Shown here in pieces: positions 6,027 through 13,823 of a stretch of 64,000 bases of DNA (within the stretch, counting starts at the first letter, position 1; every line of letters starts with the position of its first letter). The notes beneath the pieces were generated by a model that searched no databases, was not told where the DNA came from, and worked only from the letters and a program-made list of their open reading frames with translations. A program made the position numbers and the translations under genes. This DNA is from a virus, in the IMG/VR virus record IMGVR_UViG_3300036402_000062, positions 1-64,000 of that record; one strand, written 5' to 3'.

Positions 6027-8033
6027 TCAGGCGGCTTTCGCCAACTGGTCCCGAACCTTCGTCAGGTGCTGGATGGCGGCGGTGAGGATCAGGGGCAGGT
6101 CCGCCTGGTGATACAGCTTCGCGGCGCCTTCACGGCCAGCCGGCGGAAAGCCGAGCGCCTCCAGGCCTGCGGCGTCGATCTGGAAGGGATGGAGGTGGTC
6201 GCGAATGTCGCCGAGCTTCAGCGTCGGCGGGCCGGAGGGCGCGGCCGGCGCGCGGGTGGGCATGGGGATGACGGCAGGGCCGGCAACCGCCGCGAGCACG
6301 GGCGTTTGCGGCTGGTGCGGCTGGACGGCGCGCGCTTCGGCATCCGAGACAGTCTGCTGCTGGCGCTCCTGCTCCGCGCGCGCCGCGGCTTGCTCGCGCT
6401 CCACCGCGTCCGCGTGTGCGATCTCCAGCTGCTCCAACCGGGTGACGCGTGCCTGCGCAGCTTCGGCGACACGGTCGTCCAGCAGGGCCTCGGTCAGCGT
6501 GCAGGACTGCAGCGTGCGGATGGCTCTGGCGATGTTCTCGCTGTCGGTCACCCCGGCGCCGGCCGTCTTGATCCCGTCGATGCGGGCCTGCACTTGGGCC
6601 CGCCGCTCCTGCTGCTGGCGCGCGCGCTCCTCTTCTTCCTGCCGGATGCGCGCGCGCTCCGCATCGAGCCGGCGTTCCTCCGCCGCCCGGTGCTCCCCGA
6701 TCCTGCTGGTGATCACCGCCAAGCAGTCGTCCGGCGCCTTCAGCACCACGATGGCCGTGTCGGCGAACAGGAAGGCATGCTCGCTGGCCAGCTCGCGCAG
6801 CGCCTTCAGGTTCGCGTCGACCCGGTCGGCTATTTCGTTCGCGACGATCTTCGCGCGTGCCAGCTCGGTCGCCACGCGGTCTTCCATGCTGGCCAGCGAC
6901 TTCATGCCCTTGATGCAGCCGCCGAAGTCGGCCTGGACGGTGGGCATGTAGGCTTTGCCCAGCCGCTTGTTCAGGGCAGCGATGTGGTCGGCCAGCGCCT
7001 TCACCCCGCCGGCCACGATCTCGCCGCGGCGGCGCTCCTTCTCGGACGCCATCAGCTTTTCGGACAGCAGCCGGTTGTCGCGCACCAGCGCCTTCAACAT
7101 GTCCTTGCGGCGCTTCTTCTGGCTGACGGTTTCGATCTGCGCGATCCAGCTGTCCTCGGCGTTGTCGAGCGCGGCCTCAGCACCCTTCATCGCCTTGATC
7201 TGCATCTCGAGGTCAGCGAACTGCTGATCGGTTCGCGGTTCGCGGATCAGCCGGTGTTCCAAGAAGTCGCGCATCGCGACCTCGAAGGCGTCGAAGTTCT
7301 CGTGGATGACGATGCTGCCTTCGACCTTGACGGACACGGAAGGCAGGGCCTGCACGGGCTCGGCAACGATCTTCTCGACGGCGGACGCGGCGGGCGGGAC
7401 GTAGGCGGCCAGGTCGGTGGCGAACTGCTTCCAGCCGGCCAGGATCTCCGCCCGCAGCGCCCGGTCGCTGTTGTAGAAGGCGTGCCGCTCCTCGGTCACG
7501 TTGCCGTCGGCATCGAACTGGCACGCCGAGAACAGCGTCCGCGTCGCGCCGGTCACCATCTGCTGCTGCTCCAGCTGCGTGCGGTAACCCTTGGGCAGCT
7601 GCCGTGCGTCATTTCGTGCATGGCTGTCGCGGCCGGTGTGGGGCAGGGCGGCGCGCAGTGCTTCGTTGGCGGACTTGCATTCGCCGAGCGTGTCCTCCAT
7701 GAACGTGACCGCGTCGAGGGACGCGCCCAGCGGCCGGGACAGGCCGACGTCCAGCGATCCGGACAGCACCTGCAGGTCCTCGCCCAGGATCTGCTCCGCG
7801 ATCGGGCGCCAGAGCGCCTCAATCCGGTGTCCGGGGTTGATCACCTTCTCCTGCACGTAGTCGCTGAACTCGCGCTCGATGCCGGTGTGCAGCTCCTCCA
7901 GCAGCTGGGTGCGGGTCTTCCCGCTCGGGTGGCACCCGAGCATGGCGGAGGCGTCGCCTGCGTTGAAGCAGCGCGCGCGGCGGGCGTGCCAAGCTGCGCT
8001 TCCCGGCTCGTCGGTGTAGCGGGTCATCGCCAT
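6027..8033 (-). CDS. YqaJ-like recombination exonuclease with long C-terminal helical extension
   Basis: 668 residues. The N-terminal roughly 220 residues fit the YqaJ/lambda-exonuclease nuclease fold: WHARRARCFNAGDASAML near the start, later LGASLDAVTF and LGECKSA with the acidic and lysine catalytic positions, and QLEQQQMVTGA. The remaining part is unlike lambda exonuclease: charged helices, an EEEERARQQQERRAQ coil near 500, and an Ala/Pro linker before the last 60 residues. It should digest one DNA strand to feed the annealing protein encoded 3 bases upstream. The length is about three times that of lambda exo, so the extension has an unexplained role. Confidence 0.85.
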   Translation of the reverse strand: MAMTRYTDEPGSAAWHARRARCFNAGDASAMLGCHPSGKTRTQLLEELHTGIEREFSDYVQEKVINPGHRIEALWRPIAEQILGEDLQVLSGSLDVGLSRPLGASLDAVTFMEDTLGECKSANEALRAALPHTGRDSHARNDARQLPKGYRTQLEQQQMVTGATRTLFSACQFDADGNVTEERHAFYNSDRALRAEILAGWKQFATDLAAYVPPAASAVEKIVAEPVQALPSVSVKVEGSIVIHENFDAFEVAMRDFLEHRLIREPRTDQQFADLEMQIKAMKGAEAALDNAEDSWIAQIETVSQKKRRKDMLKALVRDNRLLSEKLMASEKERRRGEIVAGGVKALADHIAALNKRLGKAYMPTVQADFGGCIKGMKSLASMEDRVATELARAKIVANEIADRVDANLKALRELASEHAFLFADTAIVVLKAPDDCLAVITSRIGEHRAAEERRLDAERARIRQEEEERARQQQERRAQVQARIDGIKTAGAGVTDSENIARAIRTLQSCTLTEALLDDRVAEAAQARVTRLEQLEIAHADAVEREQAAARAEQERQQQTVSDAEARAVQPHQPQTPVLAAVAGPAVIPMPTRAPAAPSGPPTLKLGDIRDHLHPFQIDAAGLEALGFPPAGREGAAKLYHQADLPLILTAAIQHLTKVRDQLAKAA

Positions 8034-8036
8034 GGC

Positions 8037-9215
8037 TCAAGCCCCCTTCGTGAGTTCGGCGCGGCGGGCTTCGGCCTTGCCGAACAGCTCGTTGCGCTGC
8101 TCGCCATCCAGGATGGCGGGGATGAGCGTCTCGGCTTCATCGAGCTGCTCGGTGGTGGCCGCCTTGGCGATGCGATCCGCCACCTGGGCATAGGTCACCT
8201 GCGGCGCGCCCTGGTCCTTCGGCTGCACGTCGGTGACTTGCTGGCCGGCGGCTGCCTGGGCATCGGCCCCCGGCTTCTTCAACGCCCGGATCTTGGTTTC
8301 CTGGTCGGCGGTCAGGTGCCGCTTGGACTTCACGAAAGCGACGATGTCGTCGTGCGACTTGCCGGCAACCAGGTAGCCCTGGTAGATCGGCAGCCGCTTC
8401 TCGAAGTCGGCGTCGCTGTCGGCCGGTTGCTGCGCGCCGGTCTTGGTGTCGCCCGAGGCTGCGGCCGCCGCCGGGCCGGCGGGCTGCACAACATCGGCCG
8501 GCCCCATGTGCCGCTCCATCGGCGGGCCTCCCTCCAGCTCCTCCGGGGTGTAGACGCCGAGGATGGCGCCGGGGGAATTCAGCCGGCCCCACTTGCGCAC
8601 TGCAAGGTAGCAAAGCTGCTGAAAGGGGTCCGTGGCCCATTGCGTCGAAAAGCGGGGGTACGCCTGCGACATCATCACGCGCAGCTCGCGCGGGGAAGAC
8701 TCGCCGCTCAGCGTGGCGCGGACGATGACGCCCAGGCCTTCTTCGTCCTTTTTCGTGTAGGTGGCAGCGAACCACTTGCCGCCTTCGGTGCCGTCCGGCC
8801 GTGCCTTGCCCTGCCGCTCTTCCACCTTGCCCAACACCTTGGACCAGTCGCCGATGGCCTCGTACTCGGGTTCGCGCTTGATCGCGCCGGTGCTCACCAG
8901 GATGGCGCTCACCAGCTGTGCCTCATAGCCGAGGGCTCCGCTCTGCGACATGTGCGTCTTCTGCGCAACCGCGAAGGGGTTCATGCGCCAGCCCAGCGCC
9001 TGGATCGTGATGGCCATGCAGTCGCCCATGTTCCCGCGCAGGTGCTTCGGCACGGACACGGAGCCGGTCGACATCAGCTTTGCGAATGACTGCACGCGGT
9101 CGAAGGCCGGGCCGAGGATCAGCGCGGCTGCGTCATTGACCTGTCCGACCTCGTACGACTGGGGTTCGTGGATGGCGAGAGCGCCGCTCTCGGCTCGCTG
9201 GGTGGGTGCGTTCAT
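8037..9215 (-). CDS. RecT-family single-strand DNA annealing protein
   Basis: 392 residues from ATG at 9215 (AAAGAG 4 bases before). The core (about 25-230) has the RecT pattern: LILGPAFDRVQSFAKLM, then GNMGDCMAITIQALGWRMNP, VSAILVSTGAI and VMMSQAYPRFSTQWATDP. The C-terminal 150 residues are an Ala/Pro linker and small helical domain. It binds ssDNA and anneals homologous strands, working with the exonuclease encoded just downstream in early phage recombination or replication. Confidence 0.9.
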   Translation of the reverse strand: MNAPTQRAESGALAIHEPQSYEVGQVNDAAALILGPAFDRVQSFAKLMSTGSVSVPKHLRGNMGDCMAITIQALGWRMNPFAVAQKTHMSQSGALGYEAQLVSAILVSTGAIKREPEYEAIGDWSKVLGKVEERQGKARPDGTEGGKWFAATYTKKDEEGLGVIVRATLSGESSPRELRVMMSQAYPRFSTQWATDPFQQLCYLAVRKWGRLNSPGAILGVYTPEELEGGPPMERHMGPADVVQPAGPAAAAASGDTKTGAQQPADSDADFEKRLPIYQGYLVAGKSHDDIVAFVKSKRHLTADQETKIRALKKPGADAQAAAGQQVTDVQPKDQGAPQVTYAQVADRIAKAATTEQLDEAETLIPAILDGEQRNELFGKAEARRAELTKGA

Positions 9216-9223
9216 GTTCTCTT

Positions 9224-9478
9224 TCAGGTGAGGAAGTGCCGTGCGAGAGCCACGGCGAAGAAAATCAGGCCGGGCACGGCAAGGCATGCGCCGACCAGGA
9301 CAGGGCGGCTGATGGAGGGAAGGCGAGGCCTGGGCGGTTCGAGCTCCGGGTCCGGCACCTCGCAGGCCTGCGCGCTGATGCAGCGCCCATTGCTGCAGAA
9401 CGAGCACAGGGAGCTGGTGACGCCGTGGCTCACCTTCTCGCCGCCAGGACAGAAGCGGACGGCGAAAACGTCAAGCAC
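9224..9478 (-). CDS. Small membrane protein with Cys cluster
   Basis: 84 residues. N-terminal cytosolic part with CSFCSNGRC, a Pro-rich stretch, and a C-terminal hydrophobic helix at about 60-80 followed by RHFLT. Likely tail-anchored with a metal-binding head. It lies 8 bases upstream of recT. Confidence 0.6.
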   Translation of the reverse strand: MLDVFAVRFCPGGEKVSHGVTSSLCSFCSNGRCISAQACEVPDPELEPPRPRLPSISRPVLVGACLAVPGLIFFAVALARHFLT

Positions 9479-9680
9479 GGCAGCGCTCCTGAACTTCCGC
9501 GATTTCGGCCAGCACGGTCGGCATGCCCGGGTGCTGCGGATGCATGCATTCGTGCAACCACCTCAACCAAACCAGCAGCAGCGGCGCGGGCAGGAAGCCG
9601 GTGAGCATCAGGATGGACACGGCGAAGCGCTGGCACCAGGTGCCGAAGCGGCGGACGCGCGTGATGAACGGGCGGCGCAT
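9471..9680 (-). CDS. Small basic membrane-associated protein
   Basis: 69 residues from ATG at 9680 (TGATG overlap with the preceding gene). A hydrophobic stretch at about residues 20-40 (SILMLTGFLPAPLLLVWL) follows several Arg. Unknown function. Confidence 0.5.
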   Translation of the reverse strand: MRRPFITRVRRFGTWCQRFAVSILMLTGFLPAPLLLVWLRWLHECMHPQHPGMPTVLAEIAEVQERCRA

Positions 9681-9868
9681 CACAGCGGCCAACTCACATC
9701 GACGCCACTACCCTGCAGGATCATCCCCAGCACGATCAGCACCAGGATGGCGGTGAGAGCGCGGCCGACGGGAGACTCCAGCGCGTCAACGGTTGCGCGG
9801 CGGCAGGCTTCGCAGTTACGGCCTTGGTTGTTGCCAACATCTATGCGGGTCATGTGGCGGGACTTCAT
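9680..9868 (-). CDS. Small membrane protein
   Basis: 62 residues with CEACRR near residue 20 and a hydrophobic helix at about 36-54 (LTAILVLIVLGMILQG). ATGA coupling with the upstream gene. Three consecutive small membrane genes (9868-9224) sit together before recT. Confidence 0.6.
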   Translation of the reverse strand: MKSRHMTRIDVGNNQGRNCEACRRATVDALESPVGRALTAILVLIVLGMILQGSGVDVSWPL

Positions 9869-10266
9869 GCGTTACTCCCGGTGGCGCGGGCGATTGCGGC
9901 GCGAACCTCGTCGACGAACAGTTGCGCATCGAATCCATCGCGGCTCTCAAGGCTGTAGCTGCCATGACCAAGGCGGTCGATAGCGTCGTTCAGTTGGACA
10001 AGGAGGGCGAGCAACTCCGGCGCGGAAGCGATCAGGCGAGCGTTGGCTTCGCACTGAGCTAACGTGTCTCCGAAAACGAGTGCGGGGGCCGTTTTGTCGG
10101 ACGCGGCAATTTCGATGCATGGGTCGTCCTTGCTGACCAGATCGGCACGCAAGGCGAACTTGCAGCACATTGCCGCAGCAGCAGCGGGCCCGGTCACGGC
10201 GAGCGTCGATCCTTTACCGAGGAACCACGCTTCCCACGGCCCCCGTGCGTGTTCTGCTTTGCTCAT
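9865..10266 (-). CDS. Conserved phage hypothetical protein (ANARLIASAPELL type)
   Basis: 133 residues. The EANARLIASAPELLALL stretch near residues 73-90 is a recurrent signature of small phage early proteins. Before it is a compact alpha/beta part. Start overlaps a 13-codon micro-ORF (ATGA). Confidence 0.65.
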   Translation of the reverse strand: MSKAEHARGPWEAWFLGKGSTLAVTGPAAAAAMCCKFALRADLVSKDDPCIEIAASDKTAPALVFGDTLAQCEANARLIASAPELLALLVQLNDAIDRLGHGSYSLESRDGFDAQLFVDEVRAAIARATGSNA

Positions 10267-10304
10267 TCCGCGTTCTCCAGCCAGTCGGTGGATTCGATGT
10301 TCAC
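10263..10304 (-). CDS. 13-codon micro-ORF between two coupled genes
   Basis: GTG at 10304 follows AAGGAGACGCAATC, overlaps the upstream stop (GTGA), and its own TGA overlaps the next ATG. The frame encodes VNIESTDWLENAE. It may simply keep ribosomes moving between the flanking genes. Confidence 0.3.
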   Translation of the reverse strand: MNIESTDWLENAE

Positions 10305-10804
10305 GATTGCGTCTCCTTGAGTGCAGCGCGGGCGGCGATTACAACTGCGTCATCCCAGCACCCGAGGTAAATGAGCAACTTCTCCGCAGCTTCCAGCGCC
10401 TCTCTGAGCTTGCGGACAGTCTCCTGCGTCTCCTGAACGCCACGGGCGGGTGCTGGCACGCCGGGAATGTTTACGTTGCGAGTGACGGTCAGTAACTTGC
10501 GCTGCTCGTCGGTCAGGCAAATCTCCTGCACGCGACAATGCGGCTCCGCGTCCTTCGTGGTGACGGTTACTCCGTCTTCCGCTGTTGCATAGCGGCCGAG
10601 GTAGGGTGAGCCGTCAAAAGTCTCCTGCGTCTCCTGATGGGAGGAGGCAGAGGCTTGCCAACCCGTCCAGATGTCCTCTACGTGCTGAAGCTCGTAGGTG
10701 TGGAGCGAGTCGCTATCGGCAGGAACGGTTATGTAGTTCTTGCGCTTTGCCCACGCTTCAAACTCGCGGCGCATCGCGGCCTGTTGTGCGGTGTCTTGGG
10801 TCAT
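10301..10804 (-). CDS. Hypothetical helical protein
   Basis: 167 residues from ATG at 10804 (ATGA overlap). The N-terminal half (MRREFEAWAKRKNY) and the C-terminal VRKLREALEAAEKL helix resemble small early phage proteins. HQETQETFDGS and VQETQETVRK are an internal repeat, the second following PARG as a junction-like motif. Confidence 0.6.
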   Translation of the reverse strand: MTQDTAQQAAMRREFEAWAKRKNYITVPADSDSLHTYELQHVEDIWTGWQASASSHQETQETFDGSPYLGRYATAEDGVTVTTKDAEPHCRVQEICLTDEQRKLLTVTRNVNIPGVPAPARGVQETQETVRKLREALEAAEKLLIYLGCWDDAVVIAARAALKETQS

Positions 10805-11115
10805 GACTGCTCCTGAGCGCTGGTGAGCACGGCATCGCACGCAAGGCAGGTGTAGTGCCCGGGCGGCACGACGACCTCGCAGAAGTCGCACAGGATGTGG
10901 CCCTTGTTCTCGGCACGCGCGAGGGCGCTAGCGGCCCTGTAGAGGCTTTGGGGCGTCACCTTGCCGACCGGGAAGGGTGTGCGCCCCCACAGGACATGCT
11001 CGCACCAGTCATCGGCAGCGCCCGGCTTTGCTGCGCGGCAAATGTCCTGCGCCGTCATTCGTGCTGGCGCACTCCCCCCAACATCGCAGCCATCGCCAGG
11101 AATAGGGGCGGTCAT
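10801..11115 (-). CDS. Zinc-ribbon hypothetical protein
   Basis: 104 residues from ATG at 11115 (AAGGA 7 bases before). The C-terminal CDFC and CLAC pairs, 13 residues apart, form a probable zinc ribbon; the rest is helical. Belongs to the coupled small-gene series. Confidence 0.6.
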   Translation of the reverse strand: MTAPIPGDGCDVGGSAPARMTAQDICRAAKPGAADDWCEHVLWGRTPFPVGKVTPQSLYRAASALARAENKGHILCDFCEVVVPPGHYTCLACDAVLTSAQEQS

Positions 11116-11417
11116 GGAGATTCCTTCGTGACAGCGGGAGCGATGGAGAGAAGCGCCTGCGTGACGGCTGCGTGGATGCCGTAGTGCGCGCCAAAGTGCT
11201 TGTTCATCTTCTCGTGCGCCTCGTGCTCGACGCGGCCGAACTTGCCCTTCGCCACCTTGTGCTCCCAGCCAAGGCACGCGTCATGCCATCCGGCCATGCG
11301 GATGCCGATGCAGTACTCGTTGTCTGCGTATGCGCGCAGAGCGGCGGCAAACTGCTCAAGCTGTTCAGCCACTCGCTTCTCGCAGCCATCGCCGGGCTTG
11401 TGTGTGGAATCGGTCAT
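11112..11417 (-). CDS. Hypothetical protein
   Basis: 101 residues from ATG at 11417, overlapping the upstream stop. Helical, His-rich toward the end (HEAHEKMNKHFGAHYGIH). The pattern CIGIRMAGWHDACLGWEHK is distinctive, but I cannot name a family. Confidence 0.55.
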   Translation of the reverse strand: MTDSTHKPGDGCEKRVAEQLEQFAAALRAYADNEYCIGIRMAGWHDACLGWEHKVAKGKFGRVEHEAHEKMNKHFGAHYGIHAAVTQALLSIAPAVTKESP

Positions 11418-11875
11418 AGCGGGGCGCTCTTGATCTGTTGCGCAACCCATGCGCGCACCTTTTGCCATCGCCTCTCGCGGTCGGCACGCTCAGCCTCTTC
11501 GCCGCGTGTGTTGCCAAGCGCCCAGCGCCCGTAGAAGTGCCCGCTGTTGTCGTTCACATCCATGATTTCGGCGGCAAGTGCCTCGGCGATGCCGAAGGTC
11601 TTGGCTAAGGTCTTGGCTACCTCTTCGCGCTCAGCGTCGACAAGATGTGCAACCGGCATCCCACGCGCCGCACCAACCACGCCGAGGGCGCAGAACTGGC
11701 CGTCCGACTGGAACTCTTCGGCCACCAGTTCTTTGACAGGCATGGCGTCCATCGCTGTCGCCAGTTCGCGCAGCAAGTCCTGCCCACGCTTACCGCGAAT
11801 CGCGGACTTCACGGCACCACGCCACCGGATCAAGTCCCAGTCGTCGCAGTCCTCGGAGTAACCGCTGCGGCTCAT
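11414..11875 (-). CDS. Conserved phage hypothetical protein
   Basis: 153 residues from ATG at 11875 (ATGA with the upstream gene). Reads MSRSGYSEDCDDWDLIRWRG, then KSAIRGKRGQDLLRELATAMDAMP, a pattern seen in many tailed-phage early regions (function not known to me). Mostly helical, soluble. Confidence 0.7.
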   Translation of the reverse strand: MSRSGYSEDCDDWDLIRWRGAVKSAIRGKRGQDLLRELATAMDAMPVKELVAEEFQSDGQFCALGVVGAARGMPVAHLVDAEREEVAKTLAKTFGIAEALAAEIMDVNDNSGHFYGRWALGNTRGEEAERADRERRWQKVRAWVAQQIKSAPL

Positions 11876-12093
11876 AGCGCACCCTTGCAGCGCATCGCAT
11901 CGACGTCGACCAGCTGCAAAGCAGCGGCGCGGGCATCGTTGCGGGCGTGCGCCTTCGCGGGCTTGTCGACGTTCGCATCGATGTCGGCCGCAATCCATGC
12001 GTGCTCGTCGATCTCGGCTGCGAGTGCCTCTCCGATGACGATCACCGGCCGCTCGTGGTTCACCCGCTGGGTGGGCATGCGGTGGATGGTCAT
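11872..12093 (-). CDS. Small hypothetical protein (ARNDA-tail type)
   Basis: 73 residues from ATG at 12093 (ATGA overlap). The C-terminal ARNDARAAALQLVDVDAMR resembles the C-terminus of the 12826-13107 product (ARNDAQAVATQVMDLDAMR). The two genes therefore share a module although their N-termini differ. Confidence 0.55.
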   Translation of the reverse strand: MTIHRMPTQRVNHERPVIVIGEALAAEIDEHAWIAADIDANVDKPAKAHARNDARAAALQLVDVDAMRCKGAL

Positions 12094-12195
12094 GCGCTCG
12101 CTCCGGTGGCCTTGGCGATGGCGCTCTCCGCCTTTTCTTGTGCCCGGTCCCAGCCGACGCCGTACAAGTCGCCGTGATAGCTGCGCGGCGTTCAT
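12090..12195 (-). pseudogene. Short gene apparently split by a frameshift
   Basis: An ATG at 12195 overlaps the upstream stop and begins MNAAQ, exactly as the gene starting at 12826 does. In that frame the sequence soon becomes Arg-rich and nonsensical. In the next frame, 12090-12185 reads YHGDLYGVGWDRAQEKAESA and ends TGA overlapping the next ATG. The simplest reading is a one-base shift near 12180-12190; a start at TTG 12167 is the alternative. Confidence 0.4.
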
Positions 12196-12527
12196 GCAGC
12201 ACCGCCGATCTGCCACACGGGCGCCGTGACGAATCCGCTGCGCGCCGGGGGCAGGTCATCGCGCACCTTGAACAGCCCACTCTTCAGCGCCTCCGCCGCG
12301 AGCACCTTGTTCTCCGACCACTCCTTCGCGTAGAAGCAATCGGCAGGCAGGTCGCTGGAATCGTGCGTGCACTCCGGCCTGTACATGTTCACGCTGAGCG
12401 TTGCGAGCGGCTTGCCGCCGTTCGATTGCAGGACGACAGCTGTCGGACCTTTCGGGCCGTCATACGTGGCGCGCAACACCGTGACGATGCCCCAGCGGGC
12501 GGAGTTGAAGGTGCCGATCTGCTTCAT
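12192..12527 (-). CDS. Hypothetical protein
   Basis: 111 residues from ATG at 12527 (ATGA). Begins MKQIGTFNSARWGIVTVLRA with a beta-strand-rich N-terminal half; contains two Cys. No family recognised. Confidence 0.6.
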   Translation of the reverse strand: MKQIGTFNSARWGIVTVLRATYDGPKGPTAVVLQSNGGKPLATLSVNMYRPECTHDSSDLPADCFYAKEWSENKVLAAEALKSGLFKVRDDLPPARSGFVTAPVWQIGGAA

Positions 12528-12826
12528 GCCGCACCCCCAGCCTTGGCGATGACGGAGTGCGCACGGCGCACGTCGCCCATCGTCAGCGTCTTGCCCGCAG
12601 GCGTTCTCGCGATGACCCACGAATCCTCGCGGCCGTGGGGACCGAAGCCGGATGCCCACTGCGCGAAGGGTTCCAGCGCTTCCACCAGTTCCTGCACCGT
12701 AGCCATTGCCTCGCGCAGGTCGTGGCTGTGCCCGTAGTGCATGAGGCCCTGCAGGTGGTCGTCGGTCGCGGCCAGGACCTTCATCACGGGCTTGGCGATC
12801 TCGCCAGGGGCCTGCGCGGCGTTCAT
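12524..12826 (-). CDS. Hypothetical helical protein
   Basis: 100 residues from ATG at 12826 (TGATG with the upstream gene), beginning MNAAQ. The long helix SHDLREAMATVQELVEALEPFAQW is typical of phage early proteins. A GTG at 12835 is an alternative start. Confidence 0.6.
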   Translation of the reverse strand: MNAAQAPGEIAKPVMKVLAATDDHLQGLMHYGHSHDLREAMATVQELVEALEPFAQWASGFGPHGREDSWVIARTPAGKTLTMGDVRRAHSVIAKAGGAA

Positions 12827-13107
12827 CACAGCCACCGAGCCCGGCGCATCGCGTCCAGGTCCATGACCTGCGTCGCGACTGCCTGCGCATCGTTGCGCGC
12901 GGCGAGCTTCGGCCCTTTGTTCTCGTCGCGCGCCAGGTCAGCGGCCGTCCAGTCGTCTTCGGACAGCTCCATCGGCTGGGTCACCGGCCCGCGGTCGATC
13001 AGGTCCAGCTCGTCGTTCTGCGCCGCCAGGTGATTGCCGCTGGCGATGCGGCCGAGGATGCCCTCCCGCTTGATCTGCCTCGCCTCGCGCTGCTGCGTGT
13101 GTGCCAT
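12826..13107 (-). CDS. First gene of the leftward early operon; small hypothetical protein
   Basis: 93 residues. ATG at 13107 is preceded by GGAGG 6 bases upstream, and its mRNA would begin about 30 bases earlier at the strong promoter. Highly charged N-terminus (QQREARQIKREG), then a helical body with the ARNDAQA..DLDAMR C-terminal module shared with 11872-12093. In lambda this position holds N; nothing here identifies it as an antiterminator, though the basic N-terminus makes that worth testing. Confidence 0.6.
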   Translation of the reverse strand: MAHTQQREARQIKREGILGRIASGNHLAAQNDELDLIDRGPVTQPMELSEDDWTAADLARDENKGPKLAARNDAQAVATQVMDLDAMRRARWL

Positions 13108-13143
13108 CTGTCCCTCCAGTGCCCGTATCTCGGGTGTGGCGGA

Positions 13144-13194
13144 ATTCTAGCCTCACGCTAGACTATGTCAAGCTTAAAGCTAGACTACGGCTAG
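13144..13194 (-). promoter_or_regulatory. Leftward early promoter with phased CTAG operators
   Basis: On the minus strand TTGACA (13171-13166), a 16-base spacer and TAGAAT (13149-13144) form a near-consensus sigma-70 promoter reading into the early operon. CTAG-like half-sites begin at 13147, 13158, 13169 (CAAG), 13180 and 13191, exactly 11 bp apart. They form overlapping CTAG-N7-CTAG palindromes over the -10, spacer, -35 and upstream. They are probably bound by the repressor encoded at 14538-15239 and/or Cro. Confidence 0.8.
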
Positions 13195-13215
13195 AATCGG
13201 ACGAACGGCAGACGC

Positions 13216-13239
13216 AAAAAAGCCCGCGCGCGGCGGGCT
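13216..13239 (-). terminator. Rho-independent terminator of the lysogeny operon
   Basis: On the minus strand AGCCCGC, five-base loop, GCGGGCT, then six T. It separates the leftward lysogeny operon from the early promoter just beyond. Confidence 0.85.
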
Positions 13240-13260
13240 GGGTGCTGGGCGATAAGTGGA

Positions 13261-13578
13261 CTACTGTACGTTCTTGGCGATCCAGACCATCGCGCCGATG
13301 ATGGCGAGGCCCAAGGTTGTGACAGCTCCGATGAAGCGCCACGTCTGGCTATGCAACTCGCGCTGCAGGTCCTCTTTCGTGGCGAACGTGTCTAGCTTTG
13401 TCTCGATGCGCGCAAGCCTCTCCTTCGCTGCAGACGCGAAGTCTTCGAGGGCCTTGATTCGGGGTTCCATGTCGCCATCATATGGGGGCGGCGGCGGCGT
13501 GGGCAAGGAACCGGATCCGGCGCCCCCCTTCTGGGAGCCGGCCAGGCGGTCCAGTAAGGTCGTCGAAACTTTGGTCAT
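13261..13578 (-). CDS. Coiled-coil protein with C-terminal membrane anchor
   Basis: 105 residues. A Gly/Pro-rich N-terminus, a coiled coil at about 38-75 (IKALEDFASAAKERLARIETKLDTF) and a hydrophobic helix at about 82-100. The layout resembles XhlA-type or DUF1640-type membrane coiled-coil proteins. It ends the operon that starts with the repressor, so it is probably expressed in the lysogen. ATG overlaps the upstream stop. Confidence 0.65.
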   Translation of the reverse strand: MTKVSTTLLDRLAGSQKGGAGSGSLPTPPPPPYDGDMEPRIKALEDFASAAKERLARIETKLDTFATKEDLQRELHSQTWRFIGAVTTLGLAIIGAMVWIAKNVQ

Positions 13579-13823
13579 TCCTGCTCCTCGTCGTCGTTCG
13601 GACTCTTGCTGATGGATGTTCGAATGGCAGACATCAACTTACCACCGCCGCCCGTTCCCTTGAGCATCATCAATTCGTAGTCCTTGAGCCGGTTCGCCAG
13701 CTCGGCACCGTCCACGTGGCCGGAGCGCACCAATGCGTTTATGAGTTCTGTAAGCGTGACAGCTACCGCAACAGCTCTGTCGTACTCTGTCGGCTTCGTT
13801 GTTTCCACCTTCTCATCGGGCAT
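13575..13823 (-). CDS. Hypothetical acidic protein of the lysogeny operon
   Basis: 82 residues from ATG at 13823 (AAGGAG 7 bases upstream). A helical region with TLTELINALVRSGHVDGAEL, a Gly-rich patch, and an acidic tail (NDDEEQE). Overlaps the end of the secreted HNH gene. Confidence 0.6.
   Translation of the reverse strand: MPDEKVETTKPTEYDRAVAVAVTLTELINALVRSGHVDGAELANRLKDYELMMLKGTGGGGKLMSAIRTSISKSPNDDEEQE

Noticed and set aside
5979-9089. A 1036-residue open frame opposite the exonuclease and RecT genes
   Set aside because: It is the antisense shadow of two well-supported genes in high-GC DNA; composition is Arg/His/Gly/Leu-rich with no domain.
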